Shown one piece after another: positions 1 through 8,319 of a stretch of DNA of 64,000 nucleotides. A program made the translations under genes and the position numbers. Under the pieces are notes generated by a model. It saw only the letters and a program-made list of their open reading frames with translations. It had not been told where the DNA came from and searched no databases. How positions within the stretch are numbered: the first letter of the stretch is position 1; every line of letters begins with the position of its first letter. Source of the DNA: Chthoniobacterales bacterium (GTDB lineage: Bacteria > Verrucomicrobiota > Verrucomicrobiia > Chthoniobacterales > JACTMZ01); contig JACSRX010000008.1 in assembly GCA_014879535.1 (NCBI GenBank), positions 1 through 64,000 of the forward strand, in the 5' to 3' direction.

Positions 1-228
1 AATTGATCACACCATTGGTCAATGCAATAACGGCAACCCATGAGGACGCCAAACGAAAGGCGTGGTGGGGGCGGGTGGATCTGGCGCGGGCGCCGCAGGG
101 GTGGAGTCGTCGAAGCGTGGGTGTTGGACGGCTTGGGTTCGGCAAGTTCATCGCTCCGAGGAAACTTTGTGAACCAATGCCGGATGGTGTGGAAGCTTTT
201 TGTAGGTGTTTGTGCTGTGGCAATGCCA
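1..228. other. window edge, no gene recognised
   Basis: I see no convincing gene here. Short open frames exist on the plus strand, but their translations are Arg/Gly/Trp-rich and frame-ambiguous, as expected of random G+C-rich DNA. The stretch lies downstream of the minus-strand membrane protein that ends at 229. Confidence 0.4.
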
Positions 229-630
229 TCATGAGTCTTCATTGATGTCAGTCTTGCCGAATTTTCCCCGGATGGCCTGATAGAAGGAGACCAAAGCCGA
301 GCCCGAGGCGGCTACCGGGAACGTCATGGTCCCGGTGAGAAAAAGGGCGATGGGCCAAAGATTGTGGGAGGTGGGATCTTGGGATGTTTCCACGAGGACT
401 CTTGCATAGACCGCCATGAGGGGAGCAACGCCGACAACAAGGGCCGGGGGCAACCAGCCTGACTTGGAAAATGCTCGTGATAGAAGCGCGGAGAAGAAGA
501 CGGCCCATAGCGGATAGCCGAACAGGGTGTTGGGCAAGGAGACTTGGGAATAGGGCAGTGGCCAGACTGCCAATCCGGAGATCGCGAACGCGAAAACAAA
601 CCCGAAAGGAAGTGCCAGCCGCTCACGCAT
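229..630 (-). CDS. hypothetical four-helix membrane protein
   Basis: The 133-residue protein is mostly hydrophobic. Membrane segments are visible at about residues 7-26, 37-55, 62-78 and 90-112, and the tail is short and charged (ending NEDS). I do not recognise a family. It runs the same way as the next small membrane gene (728-964) and the glycosyltransferase at 977-2191, so the three may be co-transcribed, with 97 bases between this gene and the previous one. The hydrophobic pattern and sensible start (MRERLALPF) argue for a real gene. No function can be assigned. Confidence 0.55.
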   Translation of the reverse strand: MRERLALPFGFVFAFAISGLAVWPLPYSQVSLPNTLFGYPLWAVFFSALLSRAFSKSGWLPPALVVGVAPLMAVYARVLVETSQDPTSHNLWPIALFLTGTMTFPVAASGSALVSFYQAIRGKFGKTDINEDS

Positions 631-727
631 GGGTTGGGCTCAAGTGTTCGAGGCCGCAGAGGAATCGCGGCGGTGGACGGGTGCGGAGTGGTCGATCAGG
701 AAAGCAATGGACGCGCTTGTCGGCATG

Positions 728-964
728 TTATCCGACCTTCAGATATCCGGTCGCGATCAGGAACCATACGGCTCCGGGCAGTGGCAGTTGCAGGATCAAG
801 CCGGTGAGGATGAAGAGCCATCGGGGCAAGTAGGTGAAGGTTGTTCCCGACAAAAGCGTGTCTCCTTGGAGTCCCCGGAGAATGAGATGGATTCCGTATC
901 CCGTGGCGACGACTCCGAGAACGATCAGCACAAACGGATTTCGTGCCAAGTGCGTCGAGTTCAT
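728..964 (-). CDS. small hypothetical membrane protein
   Basis: A 78-residue protein with two predicted membrane helices, at about residues 11-29 and 47-74, separated by a short polar loop. It starts only 12 bases after the glycosyltransferase gene at 977-2191, which is transcribed in the same direction, so the two are probably one transcript. The size and layout resemble many unnamed small inner-membrane proteins. I do not recognise the family. The overlapping frame on the same strand (696-1724) is low-complexity Arg/Pro-rich translation and is rejected. Confidence 0.55.
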   Translation of the reverse strand: MNSTHLARNPFVLIVLGVVATGYGIHLILRGLQGDTLLSGTTFTYLPRWLFILTGLILQLPLPGAVWFLIATGYLKVG

Positions 965-976
965 CTTTCGAACGGT

Positions 977-2191
977 TTACGGACTGCCGGCATCGTTGGA
1001 GGTGGGGGAGGTCTCGTCGTCGGCTTCCATTTCCATCATCCGCCGGGCGCTGCGTTCGCCGAGCCAGGCGCCGAAGCGCACCCAGCCGGAGCCTTGGGCG
1101 GCATTGGCGATGGCGTGGAGGCGCCGGTTTTCCGTCTCGGCGGCGTCCAATTGCTCGCGTGTGCGGGCGAGGGCCGCGATGTAGGCGGCAAAATCGAGGG
1201 GGTCGGCGCCTTCCATCATGGCGCTTTGGTGGGCGGGCAGGGATTGGGCGGCGTGGGATCGCAGGATTCCGGAGACGGCGTCGTGGATGTCCTCCGGGCG
1301 GGCCGCCGAGGCCGCGCGGAGGACGGCCTGCTGGAAGAGGTCTTCGCGCAGTCCGGAGAGATTGTTCCAGCTCGCCCGGTGGAAGGCGGCGAGGTTGTGC
1401 CGCGTCTCGGGGGATGTCGCCAGCTTGTCGCGCAGGGCGGCGAGCAGGTGCATCTGGGCGCGGAGAAGTTCGGGGGTGGTGCGCAGGGAGGCTTGATGAT
1501 CCTGGGCCACGGGGTTGTGACGCAGGAGGTGGTGCGGAAGGATGGCGAGGGTTCCCTGCACGGCGGCGGAGACGGTGCTCAGGTAGGGGAAATATCCGGC
1601 AATCTCGGGAAGCGGCTCCTCGGCCAGGGCCTCCCGTCTGGTGAAAACATTCGACGCGGTGGCGGCGATGTTGCCGATGCCGAGCCACTCGGCCGCGGTC
1701 ACCCCGGATGACGCAGGCGCCCACAGGCGCGCAAGATGCTGCACCCGCGAATCCTCGGCCGTGAGCAGGTTGCCCCGGCTGTCCGTGGCCTCGATCCCGC
1801 TGATGACCATGGCGGCCTGTTTCGTTTCCAGCGGGGTGCGCAGGGCGGCAAGGCAGTGTTCGATGCGCTCGGGGGTGTATTGATCCCCGGCCTGCAGGAA
1901 GGTGATGAACTCGAAATTGGCGAGGTAGCTCACCGCGGCATTGATCGCGGAGGGCACGGTTTCCATGCCGGTCTGCAGGATCTCGGAGGCGAGATGCGGG
2001 ATCTCCGCGCGCAGCTTCTCGACGTCGGGGGTTTTCCCGTCATCCAGCAGGATCACCAGATCGGGCGGCCGCGTCTGGGTGCCGAGGGAGGCGAGGGACT
2101 GGCGGAGCCCGGGCAGGCGTGGGAACAGCGGGACGACAACGGCCACATGACCGCTGCCGGTGGTTTCCTCCGGATGTTCCGATTCCGTCAT
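977..2191 (-). CDS. glycosyltransferase family 2-like protein
   Basis: A 404-residue protein whose first half resembles a GT-A fold. It begins with a beta-strand motif (HVAVVVPLFPRLPGLRQSL, residues 15-33), then LVILLDDG at about 45-52, which looks like the nucleotide-sugar-binding strand. FLQAGDQYTPERIEHCL near residue 100 sits where family-2 enzymes have the DxD region. Here it reads AGD, so metal and donor binding may differ from canonical enzymes. The C-terminal 200 residues are helical and include a probable coiled coil at about 340-370 (REQLDAAETENRRL). It heads a minus-strand group with two small membrane proteins. The likely role is surface glycan synthesis, but donor and acceptor are unknown and the enzyme may be degenerate. 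Confidence 0.6.
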   Translation of the reverse strand: MTESEHPEETTGSGHVAVVVPLFPRLPGLRQSLASLGTQTRPPDLVILLDDGKTPDVEKLRAEIPHLASEILQTGMETVPSAINAAVSYLANFEFITFLQAGDQYTPERIEHCLAALRTPLETKQAAMVISGIEATDSRGNLLTAEDSRVQHLARLWAPASSGVTAAEWLGIGNIAATASNVFTRREALAEEPLPEIAGYFPYLSTVSAAVQGTLAILPHHLLRHNPVAQDHQASLRTTPELLRAQMHLLAALRDKLATSPETRHNLAAFHRASWNNLSGLREDLFQQAVLRAASAARPEDIHDAVSGILRSHAAQSLPAHQSAMMEGADPLDFAAYIAALARTREQLDAAETENRRLHAIANAAQGSGWVRFGAWLGERSARRMMEMEADDETSPTSNDAGSP

Positions 2192-2243
2192 GGGCTTCCA
2201 TTCGTAAAGGATGGGCTGTTAAAATTCCACCCGCATTAAAATC

Positions 2244-3383
2244 ATGAGCAACCGAACCTTCCCGCCATTCAGCTTGAGCCGCCTGCTCAAGACGACTTTC
2301 GATCCCAAGCCCGGCCAGCGCGTCGCCGTGCTCATCGACCTGGCCGACCCGCGCGACATCGGGGGGTTCAAGTTCCTCAAGGACGAATCCCTGACCATCC
2401 AGCGCAAGGCGCACGATGTGTTCTATCAGGGGCTGAAGAATGGCGTGATGGACGAGCTTGGCCTCACCGGCGGCGACATCTTCGCCTACGAAATGACCGG
2501 CGGCAGCAACCTCGACCTGTCCGACGAGGCGTTCGCGCCGGACGGCAGGAAGCTGAGTTTCGAGAAGGACATTTATCCGAACTACGACCTCATCCTGTGC
2601 GTCTCGACCTACTCGGCCACCGCGCCGCTCACCGCCTCGGCCAAGAAGCACGGGTTCCGCGGCGCGACGCTGCACGGGGTCAATGACATCATCCTCGGGT
2701 CGGGTCTGGCCGTGGATTACGACGAGGTGAGCGTGGAGGCGGAAAAGCTGCGTCTCGGGATGACGCGCGCCGACTGGGTCGAGCTGGATTTCCAGATCGA
2801 GGGGAAGAAGCACACGCTCAAGCTCGATCTCGGGCGCCAGGAGGCGCAGAAGAGCCACGGGCTCTGCCGCGGCAGCGAACCCGATGTGGCGAACCTTCCC
2901 GCCGGGGAAATCTATTACGTCCCGGTCGGGGCCGAGGGGGAATTCCCGATGAAATACGAGGACGGGACGCTCGGGTTGATGACGGTCGCCGGCGGCCGCG
3001 TGGTCAAGGCCACGCTCCTCAGGGGCAATCCCGCGACCATCGAGGCGCACAACCGCAAGCTCGAGGGCGATCCGGTCACCGGCGAACTCGGCGAGCTGGG
3101 CTTCGGAACCCAGGTGCTCCCGGTCTCCGGACGCGACATCCAGGATGAGAAAATCCGCGGCACCTTCCATCTCGCCACCGGGCGCAGCGACCATCTCGGC
3201 GGGAGCCTCACGCCGGACCGGTTTGCGAGCCGGCTCAACGCGACGCATGACGACATCCTTTTCTCGCCCGAGAAAACACCCGAGGTGACGGCGTCCGAGG
3301 TCCGTCTTTGCCGCGACAACAAGGTCGAGGTGCTGCTCAAGGATTTCCGTCCCTCGGCCTACATGGAAAGCCTGCTCGCCTGA
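2244..3383 (+). CDS. M29-like leucyl aminopeptidase family protein
   Basis: A 379-residue protein that resembles the M29 (thermophilic aminopeptidase) fold in its second half. The segment NLPAGEIYYVPVGAEGEFP (about residues 216-234) matches the 'LP-GE-Y-P' signature that supplies a metal-ligand Glu in M29 enzymes. GTFHLATGRSDHLGG (about 312-326) matches the late His-containing motif. The N-terminal half (RVAVLIDLADPRD and the following region) is less typical, so substrate and activity are uncertain. The family uses two metal ions to remove N-terminal residues from peptides in the cytoplasm. The start ATG at 2244 follows an A+T-rich stretch with two TTAAAAT copies. The methyltransferase at 3398 follows after 14 bases, so the two are probably co-transcribed. 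Confidence 0.6.
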   Translation: MSNRTFPPFSLSRLLKTTFDPKPGQRVAVLIDLADPRDIGGFKFLKDESLTIQRKAHDVFYQGLKNGVMDELGLTGGDIFAYEMTGGSNLDLSDEAFAPDGRKLSFEKDIYPNYDLILCVSTYSATAPLTASAKKHGFRGATLHGVNDIILGSGLAVDYDEVSVEAEKLRLGMTRADWVELDFQIEGKKHTLKLDLGRQEAQKSHGLCRGSEPDVANLPAGEIYYVPVGAEGEFPMKYEDGTLGLMTVAGGRVVKATLLRGNPATIEAHNRKLEGDPVTGELGELGFGTQVLPVSGRDIQDEKIRGTFHLATGRSDHLGGSLTPDRFASRLNATHDDILFSPEKTPEVTASEVRLCRDNKVEVLLKDFRPSAYMESLLA

Positions 3384-3397
3384 GCGGACCCGCGCGC

Positions 3398-4147
3398 GTG
3401 GCGGACAACATCTACGAGAGCGAACGGCTCGTCCGGGAATACCTGCTGTTCCACTACGGGGGCGCGGAGGACATCCTGCCGCATCCTTCCGGTCCGCACG
3501 ACGCGCTGGGCTTCGCCGTTCGGTGCGTGGACGAGTTGGTTGATCCGTCGATCATCCCGCCCGGAGCGCGTGCGCTCGACATCGGGTGCGCGGTGGGGCG
3601 CTCGTCGTTCGAACTGGCGCGCGTCTGCCGCGAGGTGGTCGGCCTGGATTACTCGGCGGCTTTCGTTGCCGCCGCGGAGCGGATCCGCGTCGAGGGCGGG
3701 ATGGACTTCACGCATGCCGTCGAGGGGGACCGTGTCGCGGCGGCCGTCGCCCGGCGTCCTGCCGGAGTCGAGGCCTCACGCGTGTGCTTCGCGACCGGCG
3801 ATGCGATGGCGTTGCCCGGGGACTTGGGGACGTTCGATGTCGTGCTGGCGGCGAATCTGCTGTGCCGTCTGCCGGACCCGCGGGTGTTCCTTGAGCGGTT
3901 GCCCGGATTGGTCAAACCGGGCGGACAGCTCCTCATGACCACGCCGTTCACATGGCTCGAAGAGTTCACGCCGCGGGGGAATTGGATCGGCGCCCGCGAG
4001 GGTGCGGCGAGCGCCGACGAGTTGAAGAGGTTGCTGGAGCCAAGTTTCGAGCTGTGCTTTGCGAAAGACCTGCCGTTCCTGATCCGCGAGCATGCGCGGA
4101 AATTCCAGTGGAGCGTCGCCTGGGGGACGCGCTGGATGAGGAAGTAG
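3398..4147 (+). CDS. putative 4-mercaptohistidine N1-methyltransferase (OvoA C-terminal-like)
   Basis: A class I SAM-dependent methyltransferase of about 249 residues. The opening 'YESERLVREYLLFHYG' and the SAM loop 'LDIGCAVGRSSFEL' (about residues 57-70) are the pattern I associate with the C-terminal domain of OvoA, which methylates 4-mercaptohistidine in ovothiol biosynthesis. 'FDVVLAANLLCRLPDP' is motif IV/post-IV, and 'VKPGGQLLMTTPF' is the usual strand-5 motif. I chose GTG at 3398 because it directly precedes the conserved opening and lies 14 bases after the aminopeptidase stop. The longer open frame would run inside that gene. No sulfoxide synthase (OvoA N-terminal part) is in the window, so this is a stand-alone version. 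The exact substrate is inferred. Confidence 0.7.
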   Translation: MADNIYESERLVREYLLFHYGGAEDILPHPSGPHDALGFAVRCVDELVDPSIIPPGARALDIGCAVGRSSFELARVCREVVGLDYSAAFVAAAERIRVEGGMDFTHAVEGDRVAAAVARRPAGVEASRVCFATGDAMALPGDLGTFDVVLAANLLCRLPDPRVFLERLPGLVKPGGQLLMTTPFTWLEEFTPRGNWIGAREGAASADELKRLLEPSFELCFAKDLPFLIREHARKFQWSVAWGTRWMRK

Positions 4148-4164
4148 GGCGTCCGACAATGTTG

Positions 4165-4197
4165 TTGGTAGGGCCAGATGTCCCCGGCTGGCCTTGT
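4165..4197. repeat. copy of a short intergenic repeat (degenerate, inverted)
   Basis: Read on the minus strand this segment contains GGCCAGCCG, then GGGACATCTG, then GCCCTACC. It resembles the segments at about 5090-5122 and 57210-57252, which share CCAGCCG or GGCTGG next to TCCCTACC and a nearby CAAGG. It lies in the gap between the methyltransferase and the antitoxin gene. The similarity is partial and judged by eye. Confidence 0.35.
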
Positions 4198-4273
4198 TGC
4201 AAAATGTGTTTCCGGCCGGTTCCCGCATGCGCGGGATCCGGCCCTGCCCCGCGGTCGATACCGCTTGGCTGGA

Positions 4274-4302
4274 TTGACAGTGTCCCCCATTTGTCGGACA
4301 TT
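4274..4302 (+). promoter_or_regulatory. promoter with built-in operator for the toxin-antitoxin pair
   Basis: A perfect -35 TTGACA (4274-4279) is followed by a 17-base spacer and GACATT (4297-4302) as the -10. The -10 ends six bases before the ATG at 4309, so the transcript would start at or next to the start codon. The inverted repeat TGTCC (4281-4285) / GGACA (4296-4300) fills the spacer and touches the -10. This is where an autorepressing antitoxin would be expected to bind. Confidence 0.65.
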
Positions 4303-4308
4303 GCTTTC

Positions 4309-4608
4309 ATGACCGCCACGCTGCTGAACACCCGGGAACTTTCCAAGTCCACAGCCCGTGTCCTGCGCGAACTTCCCAAGACCGGGCCGCGGGTCATCAC
4401 GCGCGGCAACAAGACGGTCGGTCTGCTCATTCCGGCGGCTGGCGAGCATCTGGCGGACGACCTCGATTTGCTGCAACGTTTGGAACTCGGCCGCGCCCTT
4501 GCGGCCGCCCAGCGCGAGGCGGTGTTGGGCGGCTCGGACCGCACATCCATGGCGGACATCAACCGCGAGATTCGTGCCGTCCGCAGCCGTAGCAGGAAGT
4601 CGCGGTGA
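4309..4608 (+). CDS. antitoxin of a PIN-type toxin-antitoxin pair (Phd/YefM-like)
   Basis: A 99-residue protein beginning MTATLLNTRELSKSTARVL. It has a short N-terminal segment with the look of a Phd/YefM DNA-binding domain, including 'GPRVITRGNKTVGLLIPA' at about residues 26-43, where these antitoxins carry the 'P-VI-RHGKPVAVL' strand pair. The C-terminal half is charged (RSRSRKSR) and would wrap the toxin. It overlaps the PIN toxin gene by four bases (GTGA at 4605-4608), the classic arrangement for translational coupling. A spacer-located inverted repeat in its promoter suggests autorepression. The longer upstream reading frame (from 3952) overlaps the methyltransferase and is rejected. Confidence 0.75.
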   Translation: MTATLLNTRELSKSTARVLRELPKTGPRVITRGNKTVGLLIPAAGEHLADDLDLLQRLELGRALAAAQREAVLGGSDRTSMADINREIRAVRSRSRKSR

Positions 4609-5021
4609 CACCCCTCTGGGTTCTCGACACCAACGTTGTCGTCTCGGCGGCGCTCACTCCGGGCGGGGTCTGCGCCCGGATCATGCAGCATGCGATCGAG
4701 GGGAATTTCCGGATGGCTTGGGACAATGTGATGTTGAGGGAATATCGTGAGGTTTTGTTGCGCCCGCGCTTCAAGTTCTCCCCCGCGGTGGTGAGACGTC
4801 TTTTGGCGGCGCTTCCGGCATCCGGCTTCCGGGCCGGAGCCGCGATCCGCTTGGATCTCCCCGACCCGGGCGACCTCCCATTCCTCGCGGTTGCTTGCGC
4901 AACAGACGAGCGGATCATTGTCACCGGCAACCCGAGACACTTTCCCCAAGCCACCCTGCGCTCTTTGGGGGTGAAGGTGCTTTCTCCGCGGCAGGCGCTC
5001 GCCTCCTTGGATATGTCTTAG
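4605..5021 (+). CDS. PIN-domain toxin (VapC-like, putative ribonuclease)
   Basis: A 138-residue PIN-domain protein of the 'putative toxin-antitoxin system toxin component, PIN family' type. Acidic residues of the catalytic site are visible: the first Asp in 'WVLDTNVVVSAAL' (residue 8), the Glu in 'MLREYREVLLRP' (about 47), and the Asps in 'LPDPGDLPFLAVA' (about 86-90). 'IIVTGNPRHF' (about 103-112) sits where many homologs have TGD, so the fourth acidic residue is Asn here. PIN toxins cleave RNA, often tRNA or rRNA, using Mg ions. The GTG start overlaps the antitoxin stop by four bases, which supports a single operon. Confidence 0.8.
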   Translation: MTPLWVLDTNVVVSAALTPGGVCARIMQHAIEGNFRMAWDNVMLREYREVLLRPRFKFSPAVVRRLLAALPASGFRAGAAIRLDLPDPGDLPFLAVACATDERIIVTGNPRHFPQATLRSLGVKVLSPRQALASLDMS

Positions 5022-5089
5022 AGCGGTTTTGGAAATGCTGTGGCTGTCGACAAAGCCGTTTGGTATGGACGTGTGGCCTCACGCGCCCG

Positions 5090-5122
5090 GGGTCGGCTGA
5101 GGCCAGCCGTCCCTACCGCCAA
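5090..5122. repeat. copy of a short intergenic repeat
   Basis: The segment holds GGCCAGCCGTCCCTACCGCCAAGG, which shares the TCCCTACC core and flanking CAAGG with the copy at about 57210-57252 and, in inverse orientation, with 4165-4197. It lies in the 130-base gap between the convergent PIN toxin and rmuC genes, where no gene is visible. Confidence 0.4.
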
Positions 5123-5151
5123 GGCAAAGGGCAGGCATGACTTTTTTGGGG

Positions 5152-6426
5152 TTATGACTCTTCAGGCTCTTCTTCCGCGCCTTCGAGAAGGGCGGGGGCT
5201 TGGGCGGTGGTCTTGGCGCCGAGGGTGCGCAGCTTTTCGGTCTGGCGCAGGATGTTGCCCCGTCCGTCGCGCAGCTTGTTCATGGCGTCGTCGTAGCTTT
5301 CCTGGGTCTGACGGATGCGCTGGCCGATGGTTTCGAGGTCTCGGCAGAACGCGGCAAACTTGTCGTAAAGTTTCCCTCCCTGCTCGGCGATCTGGGTGGC
5401 GAAGCGGTTCTGGCTGTCCTGCCTCCACATCTGGGCGACGAGGCGCGAGGTCGCGACGATGTTCGGCGCGGTGACCAGCACGACATCGCGCGCGAGCGCG
5501 GCCTCGAGGAGATCCGGCGCGGTTTCCAGCGCGGCATGGAGCGCGGGTTCGACCGGGACGAACAGGAACACGAAATCCGGCGACGTGATCCCGGGGAGCC
5601 CGGCGTAATTCTTGGCCGAGAGCTGCTCGATGTGGCGGCGCACGGACTCGGCGTGCTCCTTGGCGGCGCCCTTGCGCTCCTCGTCATCGGTCGCGCTGCA
5701 CATGCGCTCATAGGCATTCAGCGAAACCTTGGCATCGATGATGATCTGCCGGTTGCCCGGAAGATCAACGACGACGTCCGGCTGGAAGCGGCGTCCCTCG
5801 GAGTTCGTCCCGGAGACCTGGGTGTGGAATGTCTGGCCGCGCACGAGTCCGGCCTTCTCCAGCACCGACTCGAGGATCATTTCGCCCCAGTTGCCGCGGG
5901 TCTTGGCGCCGCCCTTGAGGGCCTGGGTGAGGTTGTGCGCCTCGCGCGAGACGGTCTGGTTGAGGTCGCCGAGCATGCGCACCTGTGCGGCGAGCGCGGC
6001 GCGGGCTTCGTTCTCCTTGCCGTAGGCATCGCTGACCTGCTTGCGGAATTCCTGCAGCCGCTCGGCGAGGGGGTTGAGAAGCTGGCCGATCTGTTCGCGG
6101 TTCTGCTCGGTGAAGCGGCGGGATTTGTCCTCGAGGATGGTGGTGGCAAGGTTCTCGAGTTCGACCTTGAGTGTGGCGCGGGCTTCTTCCAGCGCGCCGG
6201 CCCGCGCGCGCGCGGTCGCCAGTTCCGCGGTGAATTCCTGCACTTGCGCGAGGAGTTTGCGGCGCTCCTCCTCGAGGAGGTTCATCTGCCTCTCGATTTC
6301 GTCGGCGCGGGTGCGCGCGGCCGCGGCCTCGGCGGTCATCCGCACGGTGCGCAGGTGCGCCAGCAGGAAGCCGGCAAGTCCGCCGACCAGGAACCCAGCC
6401 ACCAACCACCAGAAGAAATCGGGCAT
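5152..6426 (-). CDS. rmuC: DNA recombination protein RmuC
   Basis: A 424-residue RmuC family protein. An N-terminal membrane anchor spans residues 4-23, and a long coiled coil rich in Glu, Arg and Ala covers about 30-175. The conserved RmuC nuclease-like core begins at '[17 protein letters not shown]' (residues 178-194). It continues through '[10 protein letters not shown]', '[13 protein letters not shown]' and '[14 protein letters not shown]', and ends near residue 400. RmuC limits inversions at short inverted repeats, and its core is related to restriction-endonuclease folds. Length and architecture are normal. The gene is divergent from ilvB, with 86 bases between the two start codons. Confidence 0.93.
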   Translation of the reverse strand: MPDFFWWLVAGFLVGGLAGFLLAHLRTVRMTAEAAAARTRADEIERQMNLLEEERRKLLAQVQEFTAELATARARAGALEEARATLKVELENLATTILEDKSRRFTEQNREQIGQLLNPLAERLQEFRKQVSDAYGKENEARAALAAQVRMLGDLNQTVSREAHNLTQALKGGAKTRGNWGEMILESVLEKAGLVRGQTFHTQVSGTNSEGRRFQPDVVVDLPGNRQIIIDAKVSLNAYERMCSATDDEERKGAAKEHAESVRRHIEQLSAKNYAGLPGITSPDFVFLFVPVEPALHAALETAPDLLEAALARDVVLVTAPNIVATSRLVAQMWRQDSQNRFATQIAEQGGKLYDKFAAFCRDLETIGQRIRQTQESYDDAMNKLRDGRGNILRQTEKLRTLGAKTTAQAPALLEGAEEEPEES

Positions 6427-6477
6427 CTGCCGTTTCTAACATGCCGTTCCGCGTCTGTCGAAGGGGGGAAGCGACAG

Positions 6478-6506
6478 TTGCGCCCCGAGGGGGAGTCCGG
6501 TATAAA
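6478..6506 (+). promoter_or_regulatory. ilvB promoter, probably leaderless
   Basis: TTGCGC (6478-6483), a 17-base spacer and TATAAA (6501-6506) form a good sigma-70-type promoter. The -10 ends six bases before the ATG at 6513, so the predicted transcription start is at or within one base of the start codon. No Shine-Dalgarno sequence is visible. Confidence 0.65.
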
Positions 6507-6512
6507 CGCGGG

Positions 6513-8291
6513 ATGAGTATAGCCACCGCAACCGGCCGCGGACCCGCATCGGCCCAGCAAAACGCCAAGCTGATGAACGGCGCGGAGATTCTGGTCCGAT
6601 GTCTCGAACTGGAGGGGGCGGACACCATTTTCGCCTATCCCGGCGGGGCCAGCATGCCGATCCACCAAGCCCTGACCCGTTCCAAGAAAATCCGCACGAT
6701 CCTGCCGCGCCACGAGCAGGGCGGGGTGTTCGCCGCCGAGGGTTACGCCCGCGCCACGGGCCGGCCCGGACTTTGCATGGCCACTTCGGGGCCCGGGGCG
6801 ACGAACCTTGTCACCGGCATGGCGGATGCATTCATGGACTCGATCCCGCTCATTGCGATCACCGGCCAGGTGCCGCAGGAAATGATCGGCCGCGGAGCGT
6901 TCCAGGAGACGGACTTTTTCGGCATGACCCTGCCGGTCGTGAAACACAGCTACCTCGTGTGGGACATCCATGACATCCCGCGGATCGTGAAAGAGGCGTT
7001 TTACATCGCGACCTCGGGACGTCCGGGTCCGGTGCTCATCGACCTTCCGAAGAACATCCAGAACCAGAAGGTCGAGCCGGTCTTCCCCGAGACGATCACG
7101 CTGCGGGGCTACGACGTGGACAAGCGCGCCACCGACGAGCAGTTGCTCGAGGTGTTGCGCCTGATCAAGCAGTCCCGCGACCCGATGATTTACTGCGGTG
7201 GCGGGATCATTTCGTCCGATGCGGCGCCCGAGTTGATGGAGTTCGTCGAGCGCACCCAGATCCCCGTGGCGACCACGCTCATGGGCATCGGTTGCTTCCC
7301 CGAGACGCATCCGCTCTCGCTCAAATGGCTCGGCATGCACGGCACGGTTTACGCGAACAACGCCGTCAACGAAGCCGACCTCCTGCTCGCCATCGGCGTG
7401 CGGTTCGACGACCGCGTCACCGGCAAGGTCGAGAAATTCGCCGAGCACGGGACGATCGTCCACATCGACATCGACGACTCGGAGCTGGACAAGAACAAGG
7501 TCGTCTCGCTCCCGATTCTCAGCGATGTCAAATACGCCCTCAAGCGGCTCAACGAGCTTCTCGCCAAGGAGGGCTTCGAGCGCGCGAAGGACGGGAAGTT
7601 CGACCGCTTCAAGCCGTGGTATGACAAGATCCAGGCGTGGAAGAAGGCGCATCCGTTCCGCTACACGGACACGGACGACGTGATCCAGCCGCAATACGTG
7701 ATCGAGCAGCTTTACAAGCTGACCAAGGGCAAGGCGATCCTCACGACCGGCGTCGGACAGCACCAGATGTGGGCCGGCCAGTATTACGATTTCGACAAGC
7801 CTCGCACCTTCATCACATCCGCGGGCCTCGGGGCCATGGGCTTCGGTTATCCCGCGGCGATGGGGGCCAAGATCGCGTGCCCGGATGTCGAGGTCATCGA
7901 CATCGACGGCGACGGATCCTTCCTCATGAACGTGCAGGAACTCGCGTGCGCCCACGTCGAGAAGATCGCGGCGAAGGCCGTCATCCTGAACAACCAACAT
8001 CTCGGCATGGTGGTGCAGTGGGAGGACCGCTTTTACGAGAGCAACCGCGGCCACACGTTCCTCGGGGACCCCGAGGACACGAAGCGCATCTACCCGGATT
8101 ACGTCGAGATCTGCAAGGGGTTCGGCGTTCCGTGCGAGCGCGTCATCCACAAGAAGGATCTTCTGCCCGCGTTGCAGCGCATGCTCGATGCGAAGGGGGT
8201 CTATGTCCTCGACATCATGGTGCCCTACACGGAGCACGTGCTGCCCATGATTCCCGCGGGCATGACCTACAAGGACATCATCACCGAGTAG
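6513..8291 (+). CDS. ilvB: acetolactate synthase, large catalytic subunit
   Basis: This 592-residue thiamine-diphosphate enzyme condenses two pyruvates, or pyruvate with 2-oxobutyrate, in valine, leucine and isoleucine synthesis. The N-terminal ThDP domain shows '[15 protein letters not shown]' (40-54) and 'LPRHEQGG' with the catalytic Glu at 68. '[13 protein letters not shown]' follows. The FAD-binding middle domain includes 'YCGGG'. The C-terminal ThDP motif runs from 'DGDGSF' (about 465-470) to the 'NN' near 493. I chose ATG at 6513 because the promoter's -10 box lies just upstream. A longer frame from 6441 would start before that promoter. No ilvN or ilvC neighbour follows, so the regulatory subunit must be elsewhere. 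Confidence 0.95.
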   Translation: MSIATATGRGPASAQQNAKLMNGAEILVRCLELEGADTIFAYPGGASMPIHQALTRSKKIRTILPRHEQGGVFAAEGYARATGRPGLCMATSGPGATNLVTGMADAFMDSIPLIAITGQVPQEMIGRGAFQETDFFGMTLPVVKHSYLVWDIHDIPRIVKEAFYIATSGRPGPVLIDLPKNIQNQKVEPVFPETITLRGYDVDKRATDEQLLEVLRLIKQSRDPMIYCGGGIISSDAAPELMEFVERTQIPVATTLMGIGCFPETHPLSLKWLGMHGTVYANNAVNEADLLLAIGVRFDDRVTGKVEKFAEHGTIVHIDIDDSELDKNKVVSLPILSDVKYALKRLNELLAKEGFERAKDGKFDRFKPWYDKIQAWKKAHPFRYTDTDDVIQPQYVIEQLYKLTKGKAILTTGVGQHQMWAGQYYDFDKPRTFITSAGLGAMGFGYPAAMGAKIACPDVEVIDIDGDGSFLMNVQELACAHVEKIAAKAVILNNQHLGMVVQWEDRFYESNRGHTFLGDPEDTKRIYPDYVEICKGFGVPCERVIHKKDLLPALQRMLDAKGVYVLDIMVPYTEHVLPMIPAGMTYKDIITE

Positions 8292-8295
8292 TCTC

Positions 8296-8319
8296 GCCGC
8301 CGCGGCGGCTCTCTTTCCC
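8296..8319 (+). terminator. possible weak terminator after ilvB
   Basis: A 14-base perfect palindrome (GCCGCCGCGGCGGC, 8296-8309) begins five bases after the ilvB stop and is followed by TCTCTTTCCC. The U-run is imperfect and the next gene starts at 8320, so it may only attenuate read-through. Confidence 0.35.

Noticed and set aside
696-1724. Long minus-strand frame of 342 residues
   Set aside because: Arg/Pro/His-rich translation typical of out-of-frame G+C-rich DNA. It overlaps the glycosyltransferase gene on the same strand in another frame.
2040-3248. 402-residue minus-strand frame opposite the aminopeptidase gene
   Set aside because: It is antisense to a gene with M29-like motifs, and its translation (Asp/Arg/Val-rich, no motifs) is the usual mirror of a coding strand.
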